From Ichthyophis bannanicus (Eukaryota > Chordata > Amphibia > Gymnophiona > Ichthyophiidae), in contig CM066043.1 in NCBI GenBank assembly GCA_033557465.1, positions 78,088,662 through 78,152,661 of the forward strand: a stretch of DNA of 64,000 nucleotides. The letters are read 5' to 3'. Positions 33,216-41,649 of the stretch are shown here, piece by piece. The notes beneath the pieces were generated by a model that saw nothing but the letters and a program-made list of their open reading frames with translations, did not search any database and had not been told where the DNA came from. Every line of letters begins with the position of its first letter. The stretch's first letter is position 1. The translations under genes were made by a program, and so were the position numbers.

Positions 33216-33953
33216 CTAGTTTAAAGCCCTCTTCAGTAGATTAGCCAGTCTACTACCAAAGATGCGTTGACCTTTCTTGGACAGATGGATGCCATCTCTG
33301 CACTGCAACCCTTGGAACAGCATCCCATGGTCTAGGAAACCAAAACGCTCTCGAAGACACCATCCACGCAGCCATGCATTCATCTCCAGGATGCGAGCCT
33401 CTCTGCCTTGGCCTTTACCCTCAACAGGGAGGATTGAAGAGAACACCACCTGTGCACCTACCTGCTTCACCCTCTGTCCCAGAGCCATGAAGTCACTTTT
33501 GATACGTTCTGAGGTATACCTGGCAGTATCATTTGTTCCAACATGGATTAGCAACATTGGGTAATAGTCAGTGGGCTTGATGAGTCTCGGCAAACTCTCC
33601 GTAACATCTTGGATCTTGGCACCAGGCAGACAGCATACCTCTCTGGACATCAAGTCTGGTCGGCAGATGGATGCCTCAGTACCCCTCAGAAGAGAGTCTC
33701 CAACAACCACTACCCTTCGTTTCCTTCTGGTCACTGATTCCGCAACTATGGGGTACTTGAACTCTGGTTCTTCCCTTTCCAGGGATGCTTTCACCTCCTC
33801 CACTTCCAGGGCTGCATAATGGTTCTTCAATTCAAGGGCTGGAGAAGTTGGATTGGTGATTTTGCAGGCTCTGGTGACTTTTGTCCAACCATCGACATTC
33901 TGTTGGCAGCCATCTTCTCCTGTGCTGGAGAGCCTGGTTGCTGCAAGAAGCAT
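33216..33953 (-). CDS. CR1-B ORF1 with complete SGNH esterase domain
   Basis: A 245-codon frame. Residues 1-75 are low in recognisable structure and resemble the ORF1 linker; the family's N-terminal zinc motif is absent, so the 5' end is truncated. The esterase occupies about residues 78-240: block I VVVVGDSLLRGTE with the nucleophile Ser, block II PGAKIQDV (Gly), block III HVGTNDTARYT (Asn), and block V CRDGIHLSKKGQRIFG (Asp and His). The whole catalytic set is intact. CR1/L2 ORF1 esterases are thought to act on membranes or lipids during retrotransposition, but their role is not settled. It lies directly upstream of ORF2 on the same strand. Confidence 0.85.
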   Translation of the reverse strand: MLLAATRLSSTGEDGCQQNVDGWTKVTRACKITNPTSPALELKNHYAALEVEEVKASLEREEPEFKYPIVAESVTRRKRRVVVVGDSLLRGTEASICRPDLMSREVCCLPGAKIQDVTESLPRLIKPTDYYPMLLIHVGTNDTARYTSERIKSDFMALGQRVKQVGAQVVFSSILPVEGKGQGREARILEMNAWLRGWCLRERFGFLDHGMLFQGLQCRDGIHLSKKGQRIFGSRLANLLKRALN

Positions 33954-33993
33954 CTCATCAATGTACTTCTCACTGTCTTGAATGCTCCTCAGC

Positions 33994-35397
33994 CATCTTC
34001 CTCAGTAAAGACCGAAGCAAAGAATTCATTCAGTCTCTCCGCTATCACCTTATCGCCTCTTAGAGCCCCTTTAACCCCTGTATCATCTAATGGACCAACT
34101 GACTCTCTCACAGTTTTTTTGCTACGAATGTACTTGAAAAGTCTTTATTTCATGTTTTTGCTTCGGCAACAAGCTTCTTCTCAAATTTTCCCTTTGCCTG
34201 CCTTATCAATGCCTTGCATTTGACTTGCCAGTACTTGTGCTGTTTCCAGGTTTCGTCGTTTGGCTCTTTTTTCCATTTCCTGAAAGATGCTTTTTTGGCA
34301 AAAACAGCCTCTCTGACCTCACCTTTAAACCATGCTGGCAGTTTTTTGGACTTCCACTTTTCTTAAAGCGTGGAATACAGCTGGTCTGGGCTTCCAAGAT
34401 AGTATTTTTCAACAACACCCAAGCTAGATGTAAGTCTTTAACTTTTGCAACTGCTCCTTTTAGTTTTTTCTTAACTATTTTCCTCATTTTATTATAGTCT
34501 CCCTTTCGAAAGTTAAAAGGTAGTACTGTGGATTTCCTTACTATCCCTCCTCCACTAATTAAATCAAAGGCAATCAAGCTATGATCACTATTGATACAAT
34601 GTATAGAGTTAAGAATTGTACATAGTTTCCCCCAGTTACTTCCAAGTTGATCTCCCTGTTTATTGTAAATACAACTCAAAGTTCCTTGTGTTGTATAGTT
34701 GATGTTAAATGTAAACCGCTCTGATCTAAAATAGAGCGGTATAGAAGAACTGTTAAATAAATAAATAAATAAATAAATATTGCCAAGTGGAACCAACACC
34801 CTTATCTCTTGCACTAGATCTGGTGTTCCACTAAGGACTAGGTCTAATATGGCTTCCCCTCTAGTCGGTTCATGAACCAGCTGCTCCAAGAAGCAGTCAT
34901 TTATTTCATCTAGGAACTTTATCTCTGTAGTATGTCCTGCCATGACACTGACCCAGTCGATACCAGGGTAATTTAAATCACCCATTATTATTACTGCGCT
35001 GTAACTTTTGTTAGCTTCCTTGATTTCTTTGAGCATTTCATCATCCATTTGTTCATTCTGGCCAGGCGTTCGATAGTACACCCCCACTGCCATCGCCTTC
35101 CCCTTTTTACATGGAATTTCAATCCATAGAGATTCTACAGCAAATTTTGTTTCCTGCAAAACTTTAATCCTTTCTGACTCAATGCCCTCTCTAACATAGA
35201 GCGCAACCCCTCCACCAATTTGATCAGCTCAATCATTACGATATAGTTTGTACCCAGGTATCACATTGTCCCACTGGTTGTCCTCCTTCCACCATGTCTC
35301 TGATATTCCAATCATATCTAACCTCTCATTTAGTGCTGTATATTCTAACTCTCCCATCTTATTTTTTAGACTTCTAGCATTTGCATACAAGCATTGT
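33994..35397 (-). pseudogene. CR1-A endonuclease and linker, split by a short insert
   Basis: Minus-strand frames 35229-35426 (CLYANARSLKNKMGELEY, GISETWW) and 34206-35159 (GVYYRTPGQNEQMDDEML, GDLNYPGIDW, SDHSLIAFDL) make up an APE-type endonuclease. Its reading passes through a 185-bp insert at 34593-34777. Downstream the linker continues to 33994. The VYYRTPGQNEQ segment is intact here, where the first copy (positions 85-112) has stops. Several frameshifts are present near 34340 and 35225. Confidence 0.8.
34593..34777 (+). mobile_element. Short LINE-tail/SINE insert
   Basis: A 185-base plus-strand insert within the CR1-A endonuclease. It contains AAACCGCTCTGATCTAAAAT followed by AGAGCGGTATAGAA (an ACCGCTCT/AGAGCGGT stem) and an (AAAT)n tail. 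TATT flanks both sides (34589-34592, 34778-34781). The stem-plus-tail is typical of L2-type 3' ends and SINEs using them. Confidence 0.65.
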
Positions 35398-35692
35398 AGG
35401 GAGGAGTAGCCTAGTGGTTGGGGCAAGGTACTTCAGGCCGGAAGGTCGGGGCTTCAAATCCCACTAGAGGAAAGCAACCTTGGGCCAGAAGGACTGGGGT
35501 TTCTAGTCCCACAGATGCTCCTTGTGGTCTTGGGCAAGCCACTTAACCCTCCATTGCCCATGTTCCCTGTAAGTATTGGTGTATGTGTCTCATATCCTTG
35601 TGTGTTAAATGTATCCCCCAATTGTGTTGTGACCGCTTTGATTGAAGGATAAGGCGGTATACAAAACTGTCTAAAATAAATAAATACAATTT
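35398..35692 (+). mobile_element. tRNA-headed SINE, family 2
   Basis: Plus-strand insert with A-box-like GTAGCCTAGTGGTTGGGGC at about 35405 and B-box-like GGGGCTTCAAATCCC near 35448. The second head-like block (GGACTGGGGTTTCTAGTCCC) and body CTTGGGCAAGCCACTTAACC follow. The 3' stem ACCGCTTTG...AAGGCGGTATAC lies before (AAAT)n. The tail differs from family 1 at 4191 and resembles L2-type LINE tails, suggesting different LINE partners. Confidence 0.8.
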
Positions 35693-36081
35693 TAGAGACT
35701 GTATTTTATTCATATTAATTTGGCTATTGGTAGACATGGGTAAATTGGGATCTTTAAGCTCTGTCTGCTCCATACTTGAGGGCATTTGGGCTACTTTACT
35801 CTTTTTTGGAACCTCTCTGCTTTTGGTAGTATCCTTCAAGGAAATATTCTTCCGAACCACCCGCTCTTGGGCGACTGTCGGCTTTCCCCTATTATCTAGT
35901 TTAAAAGCTGCTCTATCTCCTTTTTAAAGGTTAATGCCAGCAGCCTGGTTCCATCCCGGTTAAGGTGAAGCCCATCCCTTCGGAAGAGCCCCTCCTTTCC
36001 CCAGAATGTTCCCCAGTTCCTAACAAATCCAAAACCCTCATCTCTGCACCATTGTCTCATCCATGCATTGATTCCAAAATA
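35693..36081 (-). pseudogene. CR1-A ORF1 C-terminal fragment
   Basis: On the minus strand 35920-36081 reads INAWMRQWCRDEGFGFV then RRDGLHLNRDGTRLLA, the block V Asp-x-x-His region and C-terminus of a CR1 esterase. The frame ends near 35920. The 5' part of ORF1 is missing, so the CR1-A copy is 5'-truncated at about 36081 where Gypsy sequence resumes. Confidence 0.75.
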
Positions 36082-36231
36082 TCTGAGTGAAAATTACCAT
36101 TGTTATTAAAGCCAACAGTGTATTTTGAAAATGTAATTAACTGTTTGTGAAATATATAAGTGAGAGGTGTACTGTAAACTTTTGATTAGTATGTTGAGGA
36201 AAACATTATGTTCCAGTTCGGGGGAGTATAA
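36082..36231 (+). other. Gypsy 3' end with polypurine tract
   Basis: AT-rich sequence between the CR1-A 5' junction and the LTR. It ends CGGGGGAG (36220-36226) then TATAA just before the LTR start at 36232, as expected for the polypurine primer site of a plus-strand LTR element. The link to the Gypsy pieces to the left is inferred. Confidence 0.5.
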
Positions 36232-37419
36232 TGGCAGAAAAAAAAGTTAAAAGTATCTGTTGATAGCCACATTAAAAATAAATGAAAAGGGTCAGTAAGG
36301 TATCAAATAAGGAAATAAACATTGAAAATGAAAGGCTGACTAGTTCAAATGAAGTTTCAAATAAAGAAACATGCCAAATAAATACATCTTTACTGATTCT
36401 GAAGGAATATGTGTGGGCATATGTGTGTATAAATGTATGGTGAATCAGATTGCAGTTTTAATACAATGTTAAAGGAGTTAATGCATAAAGCAGGGCTGAC
36501 GCAGGAAGCAGCTAATTCTGGGGCAAGTCCAGGAGAGCTCACAGAAGAAAAGGAAAGCTCACAGGAGAATATAAAAAGCATGGCCCAGTTAAGTAAATAA
36601 AACAGATACTAAGCAATCTTTAAAGAAAGTGACCTGTAAAATTACTTTTATGTGTGCAAAGGCTTTCTAGGGGCTTTAAGAGCACTAAATGTGTGTTGTG
36701 TGAGTTGAAATGAAGGTAGTAATAGACTGTTTCCATATAGAGCTGGGTTTAGTAACACTTTTACAGAGAGGATAGAATCCACATGCAAGAAATTTAGCTG
36801 GCGGTTTTTTAGGAAGAAAATTTCTGATAGAGAAAGGTGTGCCAGAGTGTATCTGTTTGGGAGAGCTGTGAAAGGGTTTGTTTGATATCAGAATTGTAAG
36901 TAACTGAGAATTATCTACAGGAGGAGTGTGTAAAGAGCTTGTATGAAGCTGGAGAGCAAACTTAAAAGTAAATGTGAGAACATTTTTTTCCTTAGTGACT
37001 GGTAGCAGACTGAGGGAGCCCTGAAACTCATTCAAGCACTTTTAAAAACAAGCTAAATGAGGGTTTGAATTGATTGGTCAGAGAGTGAGAATTTAAATTG
37101 ATTTTTTAAAGTGAATTTAATTTTGAGCACTGTTTTGGTTAAAAGCTTAATAGTGTATGACTTGCTTTCTATAGCATTAGAGTCCTTCAAGTAGTAAAGG
37201 AAAAGTAAACCTGAAGGTATGCAACTCCCAGTACAGAGAAAAGAAAAACCTGAACTTGAACTTTTTTTTAAACAAAAGGTACAGATGAAAGACAGTGTTA
37301 GAACTGAACTTTTTTTCTACTGCGTAAAGAAATCTGAAGCTTTAAACTAGTTAAACAATATTTGCCTGTTTTTGAAAGAAACAATGTTGTGACAGTGTTG
37401 AATAGAAGCATTGTAAGAA

Positions 37420-37700
37420 ATCCCGCCGCGCCGCAGGGCCGGGTTTGAGGCCGGTATAATAACTGGGTCCCCGGGGCCCAAATCCCTGGTGCGCTTTGGT
37501 AGGGTAGGCGGGGAGGGGGGGTCGGATGAGGAGGGCGTTGGTGCCAGCTCCAGCAGCCCCACGTCGGTGACGTGGGGCCTGATGATTGGCGCAGGGTTTG
37601 GCTGGGGGGCGGGGTGGCAGCAAGCGAGGGAGATCGGCGGCGTGCAATCTCCCTCTTCCTGCCGGCTCACCTCTGAAGAAAGGTATGTTGCTGTGGGGTG
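37420..37700 (+). repeat. Split direct repeat A1
   Basis: Left terminal repeat, direct copy of A2 at 40438-40705, aligned from the AATCCCGCCGCGCCGCAGGG start to GAAGAAAGGT. The copies differ at scattered bases, several in G-runs. Confidence 0.85.
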
Positions 37701-38560
37701 CCGTTTGGGCCTTCCCCTCTTCGTGGTTCCCTCGCAGCGTTGTGTCGGGGGCGGCTGCCTGGGCGCTTTTGTGGCGGATGGGAGGCACGCGGCGTTAGTC
37801 GGGCTAGTTAGTGGGCGTTTACATAAAAAAAAGAAAAACGGGCATCTGGCCGGCACTGTGGGACAGCGTGTGCAGTGGGCCTACAGCACGTGGGGAGGTC
37901 TAGGCCCGGCGGCAGCTGGGGTCCAACAGGGTTAGTGGAGTCAGGTGTCACTCCCCTTCCTGTGTAGGAGAGGGATTGTTTTATTTGTGGGCTGTCTGGC
38001 TGCGGAGCCTTGTAAAAAAAAAAAAGAGGGATTGAAACTTCCCTCCAGCAGGGCTGCTGGGACGAGGCACTGTTTGGGGTCTGTTAAAAAAAAAAAGGGG
38101 GGGCACTATTGCCCATCAGCCTAGAGGGAGAGGAGCGGAGAAGAGGGTGGGGGCGCGGGGGTGATGGCCAGAGGGCAAGGAGCAGCTCAGTGTGGGCTCA
38201 CGCCTCCAGGAAGGGGAAGGGTGGCTGACAGGAGCGCATTAGCAGCCGGAGTGCTGCGAGGTGCCCGATAAGGGCGCGGTAAGGGGAAGTCCAGGGGGGC
38301 AAGGGCCAGGGGTGTTTTAGGTGGGGCACATATGGCCGGTGCGGGCGGGGTGGCATAGGAGGGCTCAGAGCTGGGGGAGCCAGAGCTCCTGTTGCTGGCG
38401 GGGGGCGGTGAGGAAGCAGGGGATGCAGTTGCGGCGGCTGGCGTCGTTTGTCACTCAGGGCCAGAGGTGGTGCAGTCTGATGGGCTGCGAGAGGATGTCA
38501 TGGTGGGCGGGCCTATAGGTGTGACCCCTCCCCCTCCATCAGGGACCGGGCGCTTCATGC
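37700..38560 (+). other. Non-coding G-rich leader of the Ngaro-type element
   Basis: About 860 bases between A1 and the recombinase with no gag or reverse-transcriptase motif in any frame. It holds several A(10-12) runs next to GGG (37820, 38015, 38085). This is where gag, RT and RNase H would sit in a complete element. Confidence 0.55.
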
Positions 38561-39165
38561 ACCCTGGACATCCTAGGTCGTGGGACTGGCGGCTCCCAGT
38601 TTCCCACGAACTCTTACTTCGGATATGTGAGGCGTTACCATGTATCGCGGCTTCGAGTTTCGAGTCTGTTCTGTTCCATGCGCTGTTTGCAATGGCATTT
38701 TTTGGGGCGTTCCGCGTGTGTGAGCTCGTGCCCAGGTCCACGAGGCGGTGCGCGTTTGGCGGGCTCGATTTTGAGCATGTCACGGTCGAGGCGTCCCAGG
38801 TACGTATTTACATCCCGCGTTCCAAAACAGACCAGACGGGAAAAGGTGGCTGGGTGATGCTGAGCGCCATCTTTCCCTTACTATCCTGCCCGGTGCATGC
38901 TCTACGGAGCTACCTGCGGTTGCTGTTGGGGGCGGTGGGCTATTTTTTCATCCACACAGACGGCAGGCCAGTAACGCAGTTTCAGTTTATGGCGGTGTTG
39001 CGCTTGGCGTTGCGGTTCCTGGGTTATGATGACAGGAGCTATGCATCACATTCATTCAGGATTGGTGCAGACACGAGTGCGGCTGCGGCAGGACTCAAAG
39101 CGCGGGTTATTCAGCGCATCGGTAGGTGGCGTTGGGGAGCGTACGAGGGGTACATTCACCCGTAG
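38392..39165 (+). CDS. Tyrosine recombinase of a Ngaro-type element
   Basis: A 257-codon frame. From about residue 66 it reads as a DIRS-order tyrosine recombinase. LLLRICEALP and ALFAMAFFGAFRVCEL carry the first catalytic Arg (near residue 110); YIPRSKTDQTGKGG has the beta-hairpin Lys. FIHTDGRPVTQFQFMAVLR precedes the SHSFRIGADTSAAAAG box (His-x-x-Arg). IGRWRWGAYEGYIHP gives the Trp and nucleophile Tyr just before the stop, where these proteins normally end. All catalytic positions are present. The first about 60 residues are Gly/Val/Pro-rich and probably not native, since an N-terminal core-binding domain is missing. The enzyme would join circular DNA copies to the target without making a duplication. 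Confidence 0.9.
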   Translation: MLAGGGEEAGDAVAAAGVVCHSGPEVVQSDGLREDVMVGGPIGVTPPPPSGTGRFMHPGHPRSWDWRLPVSHELLLRICEALPCIAASSFESVLFHALFAMAFFGAFRVCELVPRSTRRCAFGGLDFEHVTVEASQVRIYIPRSKTDQTGKGGWVMLSAIFPLLSCPVHALRSYLRLLLGAVGYFFIHTDGRPVTQFQFMAVLRLALRFLGYDDRSYASHSFRIGADTSAAAAGLKARVIQRIGRWRWGAYEGYIHP

Positions 39166-39284
39166 GTCCTGTGCAGGGCCTCTTGGCTGTGGTGTGTGGC
39201 CGGTGACAGCAGTTAAATTTTTTTGGGGGGGAGGGGGGGTTACTTACATTTTCCTTCCTATTGCAGAGTTGCCTGCTGGTGGCA

Positions 39285-39903
39285 GTCCGATTTTCTCCTT
39301 TCAGATGGCGCATGCTCTGGAGACTGGTGGATCATCGGTCATTCATTCGTCTATTGGGCTAAACGATGGGCGGCAGTGCAGCCGTTAGGCATCCACCTCG
39401 GTATGGCCAATTCCGGAGGCTGTGTTGGATGGGTCAACGCGGCATGCGATGGTGGCAACTCTTGGCTGTCGTCCAGGCGAAGATCGGACAGCGGCAGCGG
39501 CCTGCCGGGCTGCTAATCCATTTGGGCGGCAATGACTTGTCGAGCTGGTCATGCCAGCAGATTTATCAGAACTGTTCAGAGGGACATCGGTCTGGTGCGG
39601 GAGTTACTTCCAGGAGTGGCCATCATGTGGTCGGACATTATTCCACGCCCCGCATGCTGGGCTCAGCGGCGCTGGTCGCGGGGCCTGGTCAAGATTAACA
39701 GGCAGATTGGGCGTTGGGTTCAGCAGACAGGCGGGCTTCGGATGTTGCACCCTTGGGCGGATGCCAGGAGTGCTGGCTTGTATCATTTAGATGGGGTTCA
39801 CCTTACCCCGGTGGGTCAAGACCTGTTGCTGAATGACTGGCAGGAAGCCCTGGAGGGTTGGTGTTGGTCGCAGCTTTCTTTGGTGGGGGCGGCGCAAGGT
39901 TAG
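39285..39903 (+). pseudogene. SGNH hydrolase of the Ngaro-type element, two frameshifts
   Basis: Immediately downstream of the recombinase. Three frame segments make one SGNH/GDSL domain. WWIIGHSFVYWAKRW (about 39330-39365) has the Ser block. RRLCWMGQRGMRWWQLLAVV and LLIHLGGNDLSSW (about 39408-39548) has the Gly and Asn blocks. VRELLPGVAIMWSDIIPR then GLYHLDGVHLTPVGQDLLLN (39592-39850) has the Asp-x-x-His block. Frame changes lie near 39370-39410 and 39545-39590. Ngaro elements of several deuterostomes carry such a hydrolase; its role is unknown. Every catalytic residue survives despite the shifts, so decay is recent, or the shifts are sequencing or assembly errors in G-runs. Confidence 0.8.
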
Positions 39904-39926
39904 TGGTCTACCTTGTGCCGGTGGCA

Positions 39927-40437
39927 GGGTAGCGAGCTGGCGCTCGTTGACCCGGCAGGGCATTTGAGGCTGATGCCACTTTGCATGGGAGCGGCAGTGC
40001 TCCTTAGGTTGGGAGAGACGTCTCGGCTGGGGCCTCTGCCCGATGGAAGGCAACTTGAGCCGGCCTTTGCTAATAACATGGCGAGGCGGGCAGTAGGGGG
40101 AATGGGGGGAGGATGATGCACCACTTTGCTATAAACGGCTGGTGGGGGGCATCATCCGGAAAAGGGGGGGTGGGGGGGCCATTTATTGGACTTACAATGT
40201 TGAGTTGGCCCATGTTGGGCCGGTGTTGCAACTACTGTTAATAAAGCTGCGACCAAGCAATTGTTCACCAAGATCCGGTGTCTGCCTGTTCTGTGCAGGT
40301 GTGCCAGGTGGGTGTGGGGGGGGAGGGTCTGGGGGGGGTATAGGCATCGAGCAAGTTTGGGTGCTGATGCCAGTGATGTGGGGTGGTTTAGAAGGCTGGT
40401 GGTGAAGCAAGGGATGGGCATCCGGATACCTCGGTTA
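39927..40437 (+). repeat. Split direct repeat B1
   Basis: Direct copy of B2 (about 40791-41305), from GGTAGCGAGCTGGC to CATCCGGATACCTCGGTTA. Contains TTAATAAAGCTGCGACCAAG, which includes a polyadenylation signal (AATAAA). Confidence 0.88.
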
Positions 40438-40705
40438 ATCCTGCCACGCCGCAGGGCCGGGTCCCGAGACCGGTATAGTAACTGGGTCCCCGGGGCCCAA
40501 ATCCCTGGCGCACTTCGGTAGGGTAGGCGGGGGGGGTCGGATGAGGAGGGCGTTGGTGCCGGGTCCAGCAGCCCCATGTCGGTGACGTGGGGCCTGATGA
40601 TTGGCGTGGGGGTTGGCTGGGGGGTGGGGCGGCAGCGAGCGAGGGAGATTGGCGGCGTGCGATCTCCCTCTTCCTGCCGGCTCGCCTCCGAAGAAAGGTG
40701 TCCCT
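40438..40705 (+). repeat. Split direct repeat A2
   Basis: Direct copy of A1, adjoining B1 without a spacer. The B1/A2 junction shows how B and A abut in the circular or tandem form from which a full copy is templated. Confidence 0.85.
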
Positions 40706-40790
40706 ACCCACCCTCCCTCGTATTTTGGTGAGATGGTGGTGGGCGTCGCAGCTGGGGGGGGGTCATCTGTCTATATGGTTGTCGGTGTGT

Positions 40791-41305
40791 GGGGTAGCGA
40801 GCTGGCACTCATCGACCCGGTGGGGCATTTGAGGCTGATGCCGCTTTGCATGGGAGTGGCAGTGCTCCTTAGGTTGGGAGAGACGTCTCGGCTGGGGTCT
40901 CTGCCCGGTGGAAGGCAACTTGAGCCGGCCTTTGCTAATAACATGGAGAGGCAGGCGGTAGGGGGAATGGGGGGAGGATGATGCACCACTTTGCTATAAA
41001 CGGCTGGTGGGGGGCATCATCCGGAAAAGGGAGGGTTGGGGGGAGCCATTTATTGGACTTACAATGTTGAGTTGGCCCATGTTGGGCCGGTGTTGCAACT
41101 ACTGTTAATAAAGCTGCGACCAAGCAATTGTTCACCAAGATCCGGTGTCTGCGTGTTCTGTGCAGGTGTGCCGGGTGGGGATGGGGGGGAGGTTCTGGGG
41201 GTGGGGTATAGGCATCGAGCAAGTTTGGGTGCGGATGCCTGTGATGTGGGGTGGTTTAGAAGGCTGGTGATGAAACAAGGGATGGGCATCCGGATACCTC
41301 GGTTA
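40791..41305 (+). repeat. Split direct repeat B2 (right end)
   Basis: Right terminal repeat, direct copy of B1. Ends CGGTTA next to AT-rich LTR sequence. Confidence 0.85.
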
Positions 41306-41649
41306 TTGTTCACAGAAAAATACTTGACTACATTTATAAACATTGGTATTGTTTATGTAAAAATTGAATTGATGCTATTTTTTTATCAAAATTTGAAATT
41401 TTTACAAAAGTTAAACTTCTTCAAGTGTTTCCTTTGGTAAGTTCTTATTTGAATTTAAAGTTCAAGAAGTTGTAAAGTGCATTAAGAAAAACTAAAAAAA
41501 TATTTTCTCTGTAAGCTGGTTGTTTCCATTGGTGGCTTACCTGAGATAAGTCAGCCACCAGTGACACTCATAATATCCAAGTAAAGTAGGGTAATGCCTC
41601 CGTGAAGCCCCCGTTTACATTTACATACCTATTACTATAGTCCCTTTTT

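Larger units (their letters stand above)
30259..33993 (-). mobile_element. CR1-B LINE, near complete, minus strand
   Basis: A 3.7 kb copy inserted in the CR1-A linker, flanked by CATCTT on both sides (30253-30258 and 33994-33999). It has ORF1 with an esterase (33216-33953), an endonuclease in broken frames (31988-33210), an intact RT frame (30342-31964) and a tail of CATAGAAA units at 30260-30289 (complement TTTCTATG). A closely similar copy is at 49645-52490, differing at a few bases per hundred by eye. The missing part is probably only the 5' leader. Confidence 0.88.
25216..36081 (-). mobile_element. CR1-A LINE, minus strand, split into five pieces
   Basis: A single long CR1-A copy reads right to left: ORF1 esterase end (35693-36081), endonuclease start (34782-35397), rest of endonuclease and linker (33994-34592), early RT (29759-30258) and late RT with 3' UTR (25216-26475). 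The tail near 25216-25240 carries the CATAAGAACATAA complement of the CR1-A end. The breaks are a tRNA-headed SINE, a short LINE-tail insert, a CR1-B and a Harbinger-like element; for three of them host sequence resumes at the base expected from the copy at 1-2734. This is strong evidence of successive insertion. Confidence 0.85.
37420..41305 (+). mobile_element. Ngaro-type tyrosine-recombinase element with split direct repeats
   Basis: A GC-rich 3.9 kb element in an AT-rich LTR. Its terminal organisation is A1 (37420-37700), body, B1 (about 39927-40437), A2 (40438-40705), spacer, B2 (about 40791-41305). A1 and A2 share AACTGGGTCCCCGGGGCCCA and CGATCTCCCTCTTCCTGCCG-type phrases; B1 and B2 share GGCATTTGAGGCTGATGCC, AATAAAGCTGCGACCAAGCA and CATCCGGATACCTCGGTTA. 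A1-body-B1-A2-B2 is the arrangement known for Ngaro and PAT members of the DIRS order. The body codes a tyrosine recombinase and an SGNH hydrolase; gag, RT and RNase H are not seen. No target-site duplication, as expected for this order. Confidence 0.88.
18470..41635 (+). mobile_element. Ty3/Gypsy element, plus strand, opened by many nested insertions
   Basis: One Gypsy copy accounts for scattered pieces: RT/RNase H (18530-19837), integrase (20567-22150), a short acidic C-terminal piece with a EGDREPLRKSSRF phrase (25129-25215), a polypurine-like GGGGGAG just before 36227, and a long 3' LTR from 36232. Insertions separate the pieces: Ngaro-type DNA, CR1-B, CR1-A with its own inserts, and a second Ngaro-type element. 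The 5' LTR and gag are absent; the left end abuts an L2-like tail near 18360. Joining the pieces into one element is inference from order, strand and matching frame content. Confidence 0.65.
36232..41635 (+). repeat. Gypsy 3' LTR, copy 1, split by a Ngaro-type element
   Basis: Long LTR starting TGGCAGAAAAAAAAG. It is homologous to 44983-47188 in two blocks: 36260-37250 (for example GAAATAAACATT and GCTCACAG landmarks) and 41310-41630 (TATTTTCTCTGTAAGCTGG, GTGGCTTACCTGAG, AAGTAGGGTAATGCC). The Ngaro-type element at 37420-41305 lies between. The insert-free length is about 1.5 kb; copy 2 is about 2.2 kb, so about 0.7 kb next to the insertion point is missing or unaligned here. Confidence 0.65.

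Noticed and set aside
37347..37935. Several long frames in GC-rich DNA on both strands
   Set aside because: They lie in the A1 repeat and G-rich leader, where stops are rare; none has a domain. The same holds for 19780-20262 and 40100-41222.
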